Both the position numbers and the translations under genes were made by a program. Below are positions 7,196 through 15,552 of a DNA stretch of 20,702 nt, in pieces; the first letter of the stretch is position 1, and each line of letters begins with the position of its first letter. Origin of the DNA: DAOPXV01 sp035352535 (GTDB taxonomy: Bacteria > Muiribacteriota > UBA9980); contig CAZJFS010000072.1 of the NCBI GenBank assembly GCA_964545075.1, positions 1 to 20,702 of the forward strand, written 5' to 3'. Under the pieces are notes generated by a model. The model was not told the origin of the DNA. It saw only the letters and a list, made by a program, of their open reading frames with translations, and did no database searches.

Positions 7196-10100
7196 ATGAT
7201 GGGGAAAAACGCATACGGATTATCACGGTTAAAAGTCGCCGCTATGGTTTGCATATTATGTATAGCGGCATTGATGGTTGCGCTTTCGCAGCCGGTTATG
7301 GCTGCGTCAAGAAAAGGCGTTCCGGTTCAGCCGGCTTCAACGGAAAGCTCAATGGCGCCTATGATTACGAAAATTTTTCCGGAGGATTGCGAGGAAAGCA
7401 TCGCGCTTGACGCAAAAATAATGGCGGTATTCAATAAAAAGATGCGCGATGAAGATATTAATGAATTTACGGTAACTTTAAATGACGGCGTTTCAGATAT
7501 TTCAACGAGCGTCCGTTATAATTCAGAGCTTACGAAAGCCGTAATAACGCCTCTTGAAAATCTTCAACCCGATCACGGTTACTTTGTAACCATCAGCAGG
7601 ACCATAAGAGACGCAAACGGCGCGGCCATGCTTTCTGATAAAGTCTGGAAATTCAGGACCATAAAAAAATCCGATACGAATCCTCCCGTTATAATAGATG
7701 TCTCGCCGACCGTCTCGGCGCCTAACGTCCCCTGCGACACGAAGATCGAAGTCATGTTCAATAAAAAAATGTATGACGCGAGCATAAACGAGAACACCAT
7801 CACGGTAAAGTGCGGCCGTGAAAAGATCATCGGGGCCATAAGATATTATGAGCAGGCGAATAAAGCGGTGTTTTCACCTATAAATCCTCTGAAAGCGGAC
7901 GCGCTTTTCGAGGTCGTCATTTCGCAGGAAATATGCGATGCTTCAAGAAACAAACTGGCGCAGGGCCAAACGTATACGTTTAAAACCGCATCCAGAATGA
8001 TATTGAAAAATACAAATCCGACCGAAAGCGAGAACGAGAGCGCGCCCAGAATATCTAAAGCAGGCGAAGCGGGAACGTCCGGGTCAGCGCCGTCGAAGAT
8101 GCTCGATAACCCCAAGATAAAAAAGCTTATGGGGAAAATAAACAAGAATGAACCTTCCATTCATTCCGCCGACGACGAAGAAATAGTCGCCGAAAGCGAT
8201 GAAAGCCCTCTGGGTAAAAGCAAAAAAGCTGAAATAATCGAAATGTTCCCCGCGCCGGGAAGCGATATGGTGAATACCGACGATAAAATAATCGTTAAGT
8301 TCAACAAAAAAATGAATCCTGGCACTTTTAATATTTTCAATTTTTCACTTCAGGAAAAAGACGAATATATATTTGGAAAGGTCGAATATGTCTCGGCCAC
8401 AAGAACGGCCGTATTTACGCCTTCGGGCAATATGAAAACCAACAGAAAATATAAGGTTACGGTTTCCGAAAAGATCGAGGACGCCGATGGAAATCAGCTG
8501 GGTCAGAATTATTACTGGGATTTTACCACGATAAAACAGATAGCGCAGTCAAGCATAAAAAAGACTTTTGATTCGCCTAAAAGCATGTCCAAGGATACGA
8601 CCGGGCCGAACGTGATATCCACGAACCCTCGTGAAAATGCCGATAATATCGCGGTTTCTTCACAGATAACGGCGACTTTCGACGAAGCGATCAAAGATTT
8701 TTCACTTAACTCTTTTACTTTCAGGATCTTAAACGGCGAAACCGAGGTCCCGGGAAAGATATATTACGACACAACCCAGAAAAAAGCTATATTCACGCCT
8801 AAAGAACCTCTCGACGAGGGTACGGCGTATAACGTTCATATTTCTACCGGTATAATGGATCTCTCCGGTAATTATATGCAGCGTGAAAAAAAATGGAAGT
8901 TCATAGTCGGTAAAAACTGGTCAGGCAGAAGCCCTATGATAACACGCGTGGCCCCCGAAAAAGGCGCCGACGACGTTGAACTCAGTTCACCGATCACGGT
9001 GACGTTCGATCGTAAGATGAAGGCTTCGAGCATTACTCCTTATTCGTTCTTCGTGACCGACGGAACGAAGTCGGTACAGGGAAAAGTGACATACGACGAG
9101 CAGAATAATTCAGCGACATTCGCTCCGTGGAGCACCTACTCGCAAAACAGAGTGTACAGCGTTACACTCGCTAAAACAATTGAAGACCGGGAAGGAATGG
9201 CGCTCGCCGAAACGTCCCTGTGGCAGTTTAAAACGGGCAATGGAATGAAGGCGGGCATAGCATCTTCCGGCCAGGTTACTTCCGTAGCCTCGGGCGACGA
9301 CGCCAATATGCAGATAAAGGTCCAGAAGCAGATGGGCTCCGAACTTATAACTCAGATGGGAGACAGGAGCGCGGCTACGGCCGCAGCCAAGAGCGAACTT
9401 GGAACCGAGATGGATCTGGCTAATCCTGGAAAGACGCCAATCAGAGATCTCGTTCCAGTCGCCGACGTGAAGGAGCGCATGTCGGTTTCGGATAAAGGCG
9501 CTTATGGGAACGTAAGGGCCGGTAATTATAAAGAAGACTCGCTCGCCGCTTCGGACGGCGCTAAATTCAACGCTCCCCTTGCGCCGGAACCCGCGGCCTC
9601 GCCGCTTGAAAGCGCTCCGGATGAATCGGCTTTGCGCGCTCAAATATCCGATAAAGGCGCTTACGGCGACGTGAAAATGAAAAGAATAAAAGATACGGTG
9701 GATCCGACGGACGTTCATGACGACGCGATGGCCGAAACGCTTAAAGACCAGATCGCTAATTTTCTTTCCGACGACGCTAAAAGTCAGGCGAAATTGGGTA
9801 CGGCCGTCGATGCACTTCCGTCTAACTCCGATCCGGTCTCGGATGCTAGGACGAACGGCCTCGGCGCCGACATCGCGCCAAGGAACGCGGATGAAGATCC
9901 GGCGGCGGTAATGACCGGCGAAAGGACCCGCGCTAACGCGGATGTTTCAGATCGCATAAAAACGGAAATAGCCGATAATTATAACGGTAAAAATATCGTT
10001 TACACCAAGCCGGACGGACTTTCAAACGAAACGGAAACTGCCCGGCCGAAGGCCGCATTCGTTCAGATGTCCAATCCTCCTTCCAGGGAAGATTCGATAC

Positions 10101-11041
10101 ATTCGTCGAATCCGGTTGAATCCAAGCGGATCGTTCGTCAGCCGAAGCTGAGCGCCGGCGACGACGAAGATCTTATAAAACTTGAAAAAGTTCAAAAATA
10201 CGGTTCGGAGGAACCTGAGCCGTCGGAAGCGTTAGAAGGCGTTCCTCAAAGGGTCTCCGCGCTCGATGACGAAGCGCTCATAGATTCTCCGCTTCGTGAA
10301 GATAAAACTTACGGCAGTTCCTCGTTACCCGCGGTTGATCAAAACATGGGGAACCCTTCTGCGAATAACATAAATAACGCGACTAACGCAAATAAGTCAT
10401 CGGCCCCGGGTATCGCCGGAACCGAAGCATCTATTAATCCGCCAAGCGCGAATGGCATGGCCGCCGTTAAAAAACCGGCGGCGGGAGAAGCCGTAAGGCC
10501 CAAAGGAATGATAAACGGCGTTCCGATTGAAGATATAATCGGAGACGGCGGCATAGAAGGGATGATAGCCGATAACGCGGCGGCCGCAGGCGCCCCTTTG
10601 ACCATGTCGGATGCAGGAAGCGGCAAGAACCCGGCTAAAAACGCCGTTCAGGAAAACAAGAACACTCTTAAAACATATGAAAATCAGGGTTTGTCGGATG
10701 CCAGCTATATTCCTTCTGAAAACGAGGCGAGATTTCTCGTGATAGCGATATTCCCGAACAAAAACGCGAAAGACGTCGCCCCGGACTCCAATATAACTGC
10801 TGTATTCAATCATGATCTCGACGTCGCGAGCCTTAACGGCACGACATTCGCCATTACGGGAGCGGAAGGGACCGTGGCTGGAAAACTTCTTTATAACGGG
10901 CGTATGAAAAAGGCTATTTTCAGGCCGAGTTCACATTTGAAACGCGCGACGCGCTATGAAGTGACGCTCGCGTCCTCCATAAAAACGGCGACGGGCCAGG
11001 CACTCGTGCCTTTAAAATGGGCTTTCACGACGGCGGAGTAA
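7196..11041 (+). CDS. Secreted multi-domain bacterial Ig-like (Big_5/SbsA-type) protein
   Basis: Exported protein of 1281 aa, function unknown. Residues 1-36 form a signal peptide: basic start, hydrophobic core VAAMVCILCIAALMVAL, and an Ala-type cleavage site near PVMA-AS. Five Ig-like domains of about 100 residues lie at roughly 54-155, 162-264, 344-445, 469-571 and 579-680, and a sixth at 1179-1281. Each follows the Big_5 pattern: I-x-x-x-x-P opening, I-x-V/A-x-F-[ND]-x-x-[MIL] strand (FNKKM in the first three), a central A-x-F-x-P, Y-x-V-x-[IVL]-[SA], a D-x-x-G turn and a final W-x-F. Between domains five and six lies a segment of nearly 500 residues rich in Asp, Glu, Ala, Ser, Asn and Lys, probably disordered, with short xYG repeats. 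No LPxTG, lipobox, membrane anchor or enzyme domain is seen. The ATG at 7199 is an equally possible start (AGAGG at 7186-7190). A structural or adhesive envelope role is inference. Confidence 0.88.
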   Translation: MMGKNAYGLSRLKVAAMVCILCIAALMVALSQPVMAASRKGVPVQPASTESSMAPMITKIFPEDCEESIALDAKIMAVFNKKMRDEDINEFTVTLNDGVSDISTSVRYNSELTKAVITPLENLQPDHGYFVTISRTIRDANGAAMLSDKVWKFRTIKKSDTNPPVIIDVSPTVSAPNVPCDTKIEVMFNKKMYDASINENTITVKCGREKIIGAIRYYEQANKAVFSPINPLKADALFEVVISQEICDASRNKLAQGQTYTFKTASRMILKNTNPTESENESAPRISKAGEAGTSGSAPSKMLDNPKIKKLMGKINKNEPSIHSADDEEIVAESDESPLGKSKKAEIIEMFPAPGSDMVNTDDKIIVKFNKKMNPGTFNIFNFSLQEKDEYIFGKVEYVSATRTAVFTPSGNMKTNRKYKVTVSEKIEDADGNQLGQNYYWDFTTIKQIAQSSIKKTFDSPKSMSKDTTGPNVISTNPRENADNIAVSSQITATFDEAIKDFSLNSFTFRILNGETEVPGKIYYDTTQKKAIFTPKEPLDEGTAYNVHISTGIMDLSGNYMQREKKWKFIVGKNWSGRSPMITRVAPEKGADDVELSSPITVTFDRKMKASSITPYSFFVTDGTKSVQGKVTYDEQNNSATFAPWSTYSQNRVYSVTLAKTIEDREGMALAETSLWQFKTGNGMKAGIASSGQVTSVASGDDANMQIKVQKQMGSELITQMGDRSAATAAAKSELGTEMDLANPGKTPIRDLVPVADVKERMSVSDKGAYGNVRAGNYKEDSLAASDGAKFNAPLAPEPAASPLESAPDESALRAQISDKGAYGDVKMKRIKDTVDPTDVHDDAMAETLKDQIANFLSDDAKSQAKLGTAVDALPSNSDPVSDARTNGLGADIAPRNADEDPAAVMTGERTRANADVSDRIKTEIADNYNGKNIVYTKPDGLSNETETARPKAAFVQMSNPPSREDSIHSSNPVESKRIVRQPKLSAGDDEDLIKLEKVQKYGSEEPEPSEALEGVPQRVSALDDEALIDSPLREDKTYGSSSLPAVDQNMGNPSANNINNATNANKSSAPGIAGTEASINPPSANGMAAVKKPAAGEAVRPKGMINGVPIEDIIGDGGIEGMIADNAAAAGAPLTMSDAGSGKNPAKNAVQENKNTLKTYENQGLSDASYIPSENEARFLVIAIFPNKNAKDVAPDSNITAVFNHDLDVASLNGTTFAITGAEGTVAGKLLYNGRMKKAIFRPSSHLKRATRYEVTLASSIKTATGQALVPLKWAFTTAE
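9485..9673 (+). repeat. Degenerate SDKGAYG repeats in the Ig-like protein linker
   Basis: Two copies of a decapeptide, VSDKGAYGNV (residues 764-773) and ISDKGAYGDV (817-826), lie 53 residues apart. Both are encoded by near-identical DNA beginning GATAAAGGCGCTTA. Looser relatives (QKYGSEE, DKTYGSS) occur further on in the same linker. They may be short binding motifs or remnants of a repeat expansion. Confidence 0.75.
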
Positions 11042-11048
11042 CCCGCCG
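11031..11048. terminator. Possible hairpin between convergent genes
   Basis: CGGCGG (11031-11036) and CCGCCG (11043-11048) form a perfect 6-bp GC-rich stem with a 6-nt loop that contains the stop codon of the Ig-like gene. TTTT follows only about 11 nt later (11060-11063), just at the stop of the convergent cupin gene. The site fits a terminator between convergent genes, but the T-tract is short and displaced. Confidence 0.35.
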
Positions 11049-11061
11049 AGTTCAGGCAGTT

Positions 11062-11415
11062 TTATTGCTTGAAGAAGATGGATATGAATTTAAGCTTCTG
11101 GCCCGGCACGAGATTGTTTAATATTCCATGCCTGGAACCGGAAGAGCATAAAAAAGAATCGCCGGCCGAAACGGTGAATTCATGTCCGTTCAATATGCCC
11201 GTGCCGCGTCCTTCTATTACGAAATAAAATTCGTCTTCGCCGTTGTGCGGATGTTCCGGGATGGTAGCTCCGGGGTCCATCTCGTTAAGATTAAGCGCGT
11301 TAAAGCGCAGCTTCGAAGAATTCTCGTTGAGATAATACCGGCAGATCACTTCGCCGATACCTCCCCTGACGTTTTTATTTACCTTGCATTCGACGTCATC
11401 ATATAACTTTATCAT
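11062..11415 (-). CDS. Small single-domain cupin protein
   Basis: Cupin of 117 aa. Motif 1, G(X)5HXH(X)4E(X)6G, is exact, with metal-ligand candidates His55, His57 and Glu62. Motif 2 is present as G-D-S-F-L-C-S-S-G-S-R-H-x3-N with His96; the usual Pro is Ser. All four metal ligands are therefore kept. Small cupins of this kind include mannose-6-phosphate isomerase-like and sugar- or small-molecule-binding proteins; the substrate cannot be told. The frame stays open to a TTG at 11431-11433, but ATG at 11413-11415 is chosen because GGAGG sits 7 nt before it and would otherwise lie inside the coding region. It lies 71 bp downstream of the antiporter gene on the same strand, with a possible promoter of its own. 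Confidence 0.88.
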   Translation of the reverse strand: MIKLYDDVECKVNKNVRGGIGEVICRYYLNENSSKLRFNALNLNEMDPGATIPEHPHNGEDEFYFVIEGRGTGILNGHEFTVSAGDSFLCSSGSRHGILNNLVPGQKLKFISIFFKQ

Positions 11416-11460
11416 TAAAAAGCCTCCACCCAAAAATATGCATACAAAAATATAAAAGTC

Positions 11461-11489
11461 ATTTTACCATATTTTTTAAAAATTTTCTA
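11461..11489 (-). promoter_or_regulatory. Candidate promoter for the cupin gene
   Basis: Read on the minus strand, TAGAAA (11484-11489; four of six matches to TTGACA) is followed after 17 nt by TAAAAT (11461-11466) preceded by TGG, an extended -10 element. Transcription would start about 40 nt before the cupin ATG. The -35 overlaps the stop codon of the antiporter gene. The region is AT-rich, so chance matches are likely. Confidence 0.4.
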
Positions 11490-13106
11490 CCCTAAAAAAA
11501 ATGCCAGAAATTGACTGCAGATTATTATCCAGAACAGCGATATCGGATAGCAGGCGGCGAAAGGTATATTCACTTTATCGGAACCGACTGCGCTTGAAAG
11601 CGTCGCGATCGCCGCGGAATTATTAACGCTTCCGCATACGCAGGCGAGGCTTTTTATAAAATCCATCCCTAAAAGCCTGTAACTCACGAAAAACGCCGAG
11701 CTCATGCAAAACATCATGATGAAAGCCGAAGCTGAGATCAGTTTCAGCAGCGTAAGCGCGTCCATGGCGGTGATGCCGGCGCCGGATTTAAGCCCGAGCC
11801 CGGCCAGAAAGAAACTCATTCCGATCTCTTTTAAAAGCGATTCGGCCGAGTGTGAAATATGGCCGGTCAAGATCCCTATGCGTCTGAAATAACCCAGAAG
11901 CATTGCAGCTATAAGCGTGCCGCCGACGCTTCCGAGCGCCAATCCGCCGACCCCGGGAACCGGTAATTTTATCATTCCAAGAATTATTCCGACGGCTATG
12001 GTGAAGAACATCGAGAAGAAATCGACCTCTCCGGTTTTTTTTCTTTTGGTGCCCAGGAATTTTTCGAGCGAATCGAGATCTCCCATCTTTCCGACGGCCA
12101 GCAGCGTATCGCCCTGTTCGACGATAAGTTCGCGGGCTGGAAAAAGTTCGAATTCTCCCCGCCATACGCGGGTTATTACGCAATGATAATTGGCCGATAT
12201 GCCGAGACTGTCCAATGCCGCCTCATGAAGCGAGAAGTTCGTCACGACTATCTGACGCGACTGCACCGACGGGTCGGTGTGCAGGTCTTCGTGCGATTGC
12301 ATTCCAAGGGCCTTTCTCATATTATCAAGCGACTGCTCGCTGCCGACGGCAAGGACGATATCGTCTAACTTTAAAGCGGTGCAATCGTCAGGGATAATTA
12401 TATGGCCCTTTCTTTTTATGCGCGCTATCGTGGCGCCCGTTTTTTCGGCGAAATTTATTTCCGAAAAAGGAATTCCGGTGAGTTCTTTTTTTTCGACCAT
12501 GAATTTTCTCGCTATCATATGGTCGTTTTTTTCCCTTTCATTATTAAAGCTTTTTATCGCCTCTTTCTGAAGGTCCTTTTTCATTATGGCCGGAAGAAGC
12601 TGGATGAAAAGTATTACGATTATCATGCCGAGAGGATAGACTATGCCGTAGCTTGAAATGATCGTTTTGCTCCAGCCCTTGTCCATGAGTATGGCAAGTC
12701 CGGAAGTGGTGTTCAAGCTTCCGGTGTATAATCCGAGGGATGTTTCAGTCGCCAGGCCCAGAAACGAGCCGCATAGAATGGTCGCGACGACGCTTGTAAC
12801 GCCGGTCGTCGCCGAAACGATTATATATGGGAGCCCGGCGGGTCCGAATGAGCTGAAGAACCTCGGCCCGCTTCTAAGCCCGATGACGAACATGAATATT
12901 ACGAGGCCGGCCTGGGTTATGGCCTCGGAATGGCGAAGTCCGAACATTCCGGCGAAGAATCCGGCCACGAAAATGCCGGAACTTCCGAAGGAAAAAAGCC
13001 TGAAATTAACCTTGCCGAACAAGATGCCGGTGAAAATAATGAAAAAAGTAACGAATATCGGGTTGTTTACGGCCTGCTGAAAAAACAGCGAAAAAAAATC
13101 TTCCAT
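11487..13106 (-). CDS. AspT/YidE-type antiporter with two RCK_C (TrkA-C) domains
   Basis: Inner-membrane transporter (539 aa) of the aspartate:alanine exchanger (AAE) family, which includes AspT and the YidE/YbjL proteins. Hydrophobic block 1 (about 15-175) has the family pattern GLVIFMFVIGLRSGPRFF and a Gly/Thr/Ser-rich GSLNTTSGLA segment. Two cytosolic RCK_C domains follow (about 200-270 and 285-355), each ending in a D-x-x-L-A-V-G pattern. Hydrophobic block 2 (about 365-538) repeats the theme with FLAGLGLKSG and CGSVNNSAAIATL. The duplicated half-site layout and length fit the family. RCK_C domains normally bind a regulatory ligand. AAGGA at 13113-13117 lies 6 nt before the ATG. The gene starts 35 bp after the end of the Wzy/TPR gene, so the two may be co-transcribed. 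The exchanged substrates are unknown. Confidence 0.9.
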   Translation of the reverse strand: MEDFFSLFFQQAVNNPIFVTFFIIFTGILFGKVNFRLFSFGSSGIFVAGFFAGMFGLRHSEAITQAGLVIFMFVIGLRSGPRFFSSFGPAGLPYIIVSATTGVTSVVATILCGSFLGLATETSLGLYTGSLNTTSGLAILMDKGWSKTIISSYGIVYPLGMIIVILFIQLLPAIMKKDLQKEAIKSFNNEREKNDHMIARKFMVEKKELTGIPFSEINFAEKTGATIARIKRKGHIIIPDDCTALKLDDIVLAVGSEQSLDNMRKALGMQSHEDLHTDPSVQSRQIVVTNFSLHEAALDSLGISANYHCVITRVWRGEFELFPARELIVEQGDTLLAVGKMGDLDSLEKFLGTKRKKTGEVDFFSMFFTIAVGIILGMIKLPVPGVGGLALGSVGGTLIAAMLLGYFRRIGILTGHISHSAESLLKEIGMSFFLAGLGLKSGAGITAMDALTLLKLISASAFIMMFCMSSAFFVSYRLLGMDFIKSLACVCGSVNNSAAIATLSSAVGSDKVNIPFAACYPISLFWIIICSQFLAFFLG

Positions 13107-13141
13107 TAGTTGTCCTTATTTTTGGGATATAAGATGCCGTA

Positions 13142-15460
13142 TTAATATTTTGACAATATTTCCCCGGCCTGTTTATAATATTCGGATGTTTTAGGCATAT
13201 TGCGCATAAGTTCTTCTATGATCGCCCGTCCTTCGGAACGTTTCCCTGTTTTTATGGTGAGAAGCCCTATTTTAAGAGGTATCTGCGGCATCGAAGGCAC
13301 CATCGAATAAGCTGTTTTGTAGTATTTAAGGGCTTCCTCAAGGTGCCCGAGCGAATGTTTTATCTCGCCTATTTGATATGCCGCTCTGCCCATTTCGCCG
13401 CTTACGGTCGCGGCGTTAAAATTAAAGATGTTGCGCTTTAAGTTTTCGTTGATGATTTCATCCACCGGCAAGTTAAGGACTTTCAAATATTCGGCCTCGG
13501 CCGTTTCAAACATGTTTTTTTTAGAATAAAGATCGCCGAGGTTATTCGTTGCGGTTATGAAATAAGGATTGAATTTAAGGGCTTTTTTATAATAAAATTC
13601 GGATTTTTCAAGAGCGCCTTTATGGAAATGGACTATTCCGAGATTATTGAGCGAATCGGGCGACTTAGGATCGCATCCGAGGGCTTTTTCAAAAAATATT
13701 ATGGCGTCATCGAGCTCATTTTTTCTTATCGCTATGAACCCTAGGTTATTATAGATTCCCTTGTCGCTCGCATAATTTCTGGCGCGCAGCAGAAGGTCTT
13801 TTCCGGCTTTAAGCTTTTCAACATCGATCGCGCTTCCGGCGGGAGAAGCGATTCCGATATATGCGGTTCCGAGCAGGTACAGCGCGTCTCCCTGGGCCGG
13901 ATTAAGGCTCGCGGCGAGTTCCAGGTACGGTATGGCCTTGTCGAATTTGTGCTCTTTAAGAAGCGTCTGGCCGGTGACCGTGATGCAGTCCGCCGCGAAA
14001 GGCATTATGACGACGAATATTTGCGCTATAGATATGAATGAAACGGCGGCGAACTTGAGTGAATATGTTTCGGCCGGCGACGCCTCCGCCGGGAATGGCG
14101 AAGAATTTTCTGGAAGGGTTTTAAGTTCCACGCCTTCGGCTTTTTCCGGGGCCGTTAAAACGGCCAGCGCGCCGCAAAGAGCGAAAATCAAAGCGCCGTT
14201 ACAGGGCACGTGAAGCGGAAAGTCGGCGAGGGCGTCGAACATGAGCGCCGAAAGGGAGGTCAGAAAAGTTAACGCGGCGATGCGCCTTTCATAAGCGATC
14301 TCGTCGTTTCCAATGAATTTTATCGCAGCCCGGTATATCGAGAAAAAGAAATATAGCATGCATATAAGTCCGGCGACGCCGGTTTCCGCGGCCATCTGGA
14401 CGTATTCATTATGGGCTTCTTTCGCGTTTCCGGCGATCTCGTCGTAATACGCGTCATTATTGAGGGAATCGAGATAAGATTTCTGATAATCCAGATATTT
14501 CACCTTGAACATTCCGCATCCGACGCCAAGAATCGGTTTCTGGCGGAACATTTCAAGCGTCACGCGCCATACGAAGAGCCGCTGCGCGATGTTGTGGTCG
14601 GCGGTTGAAAATCCAGCCTTCATCCTGTTAAAAAAGCCGCCTTCGGCGAATCGGGTGCCGCTGATAAAATTATTGAAACTGAAAATTCCGGCCACTGAAA
14701 GAACTATCAGCGCGTATGCCGCGGTGGTTTTTATCGCACCGGCCGAGATCCTGAAGCCGTTCATCATAGCGAAAAGAACGGCGCCGAAGATAAGCGAAAG
14801 AATCATCGAAAAAAAAGCCGCCCTCGAATACGTCATTACGACCGTCGCCGTGGCGGAAAATAAAACGAGCGAATAAAGCCAGAAAAAGCCTGAATATGTT
14901 TTTTCCTCCAGAGCAGCCTGAATCAGAACCGGTATGAGCGCCGTAAGAAAAGCGCCGTACCAGTTGACGTTTCCGATCGTCGAAAAAAGGTCCATGCGCC
15001 CCTCGGGTTTTTCCCAGAAAGGAAAATCGAGCTGTAAATATTGCATAAAACCATAGAATATAACAGGTATCGAAAGATATATGAGCGATCTCGATAACTT
15101 TTTCAGATCATTTTTATCGAAATAATTGATCGTGAAAAGAAAAACCAGGAAATAAGAACAATATTCTGAAAAACGAATAATGCTTACGTGCGGATTTTCA
15201 GATGAAATTACCGATGAAAAAAGCGACGCCGCGAAACAGAAGAGAGGGAAATTCATCGCGTGCGCTTTTATTTTAAGCCCGGTCGTCATTATATAATATA
15301 TGGCCAGGGCGAACATTGAAAATCTTAAGAAGAATGATTTTGGAACGACGAAAGCGGTCGTGTTGAACGTGGTGAAAACAAGGAACGTGGCGCACAGTGA
15401 AGATATAAAAAACCATTGCCCCCATTTACGACCGATGTTGGGATTACTTTTTTTTTTCAT
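13142..15460 (-). CDS. O-antigen ligase/polymerase-like (Wzy_C) membrane protein with C-terminal TPR repeats
   Basis: Polytopic inner-membrane protein of 772 aa. The first 435 residues or so carry about 10-12 hydrophobic helices. The Wzy_C/WaaL core has QRLFVWRVTLEMF, then GVGCGMF (about 312-318), then AHNEYVQMAAETGVAGL (about 349-365), the conserved H-N-E-x-x-Q and E-x-G region of O-antigen ligases, Wzy polymerases and PglL/PilO oligosaccharyltransferases. One more helix lies near 470-490. From about 500 to the end there are TPR repeats (e.g. YNNLGFIAIRKNELDDAIIFFEKAL), probably periplasmic. Start choice: an upstream ATG at 15493 is in frame, but it lies inside the terminator hairpin of the preceding gene and has no ribosome-binding site. 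ATG at 15460 has AAGGCGG 5 nt before it and a basic MKKKSNP start. Substrate (O-antigen, other glycan or glycoprotein) is unresolved; adjacency to a secretin makes pilin glycosylation one possibility. Confidence 0.88.
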   Translation of the reverse strand: MKKKSNPNIGRKWGQWFFISSLCATFLVFTTFNTTAFVVPKSFFLRFSMFALAIYYIMTTGLKIKAHAMNFPLFCFAASLFSSVISSENPHVSIIRFSEYCSYFLVFLFTINYFDKNDLKKLSRSLIYLSIPVIFYGFMQYLQLDFPFWEKPEGRMDLFSTIGNVNWYGAFLTALIPVLIQAALEEKTYSGFFWLYSLVLFSATATVVMTYSRAAFFSMILSLIFGAVLFAMMNGFRISAGAIKTTAAYALIVLSVAGIFSFNNFISGTRFAEGGFFNRMKAGFSTADHNIAQRLFVWRVTLEMFRQKPILGVGCGMFKVKYLDYQKSYLDSLNNDAYYDEIAGNAKEAHNEYVQMAAETGVAGLICMLYFFFSIYRAAIKFIGNDEIAYERRIAALTFLTSLSALMFDALADFPLHVPCNGALIFALCGALAVLTAPEKAEGVELKTLPENSSPFPAEASPAETYSLKFAAVSFISIAQIFVVIMPFAADCITVTGQTLLKEHKFDKAIPYLELAASLNPAQGDALYLLGTAYIGIASPAGSAIDVEKLKAGKDLLLRARNYASDKGIYNNLGFIAIRKNELDDAIIFFEKALGCDPKSPDSLNNLGIVHFHKGALEKSEFYYKKALKFNPYFITATNNLGDLYSKKNMFETAEAEYLKVLNLPVDEIINENLKRNIFNFNAATVSGEMGRAAYQIGEIKHSLGHLEEALKYYKTAYSMVPSMPQIPLKIGLLTIKTGKRSEGRAIIEELMRNMPKTSEYYKQAGEILSKY

Positions 15461-15485
15461 GTCGCCCGCCTTTTGATGAAACATT

Positions 15486-15522
15486 AAAAACATAGGTGCA
15501 ATCGTTAAAATCGCACCTATGT
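15486..15522 (-). terminator. Intrinsic terminator after the secretin gene
   Basis: ACATAGGTGC (15490-15499) and GCACCTATGT (15513-15522) form a perfect 10-bp stem with a 13-nt loop. Read on the minus strand the hairpin runs straight into TTTTT (15490-15486). It lies about 30 bp after the secretin stop and just before the Wzy/TPR gene, so the two genes are probably separate transcripts or are linked only by read-through. Confidence 0.8.
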
Positions 15523-15552
15523 AATAAATTATTAAGTTGTAATTATACCTGA

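Noticed and set aside
9110..9718. 202-codon minus-strand frame inside the Ig-like gene
   Set aside because: Lies wholly within a strongly supported coding region, has no domain features and no ribosome-binding evidence; antisense shadow.
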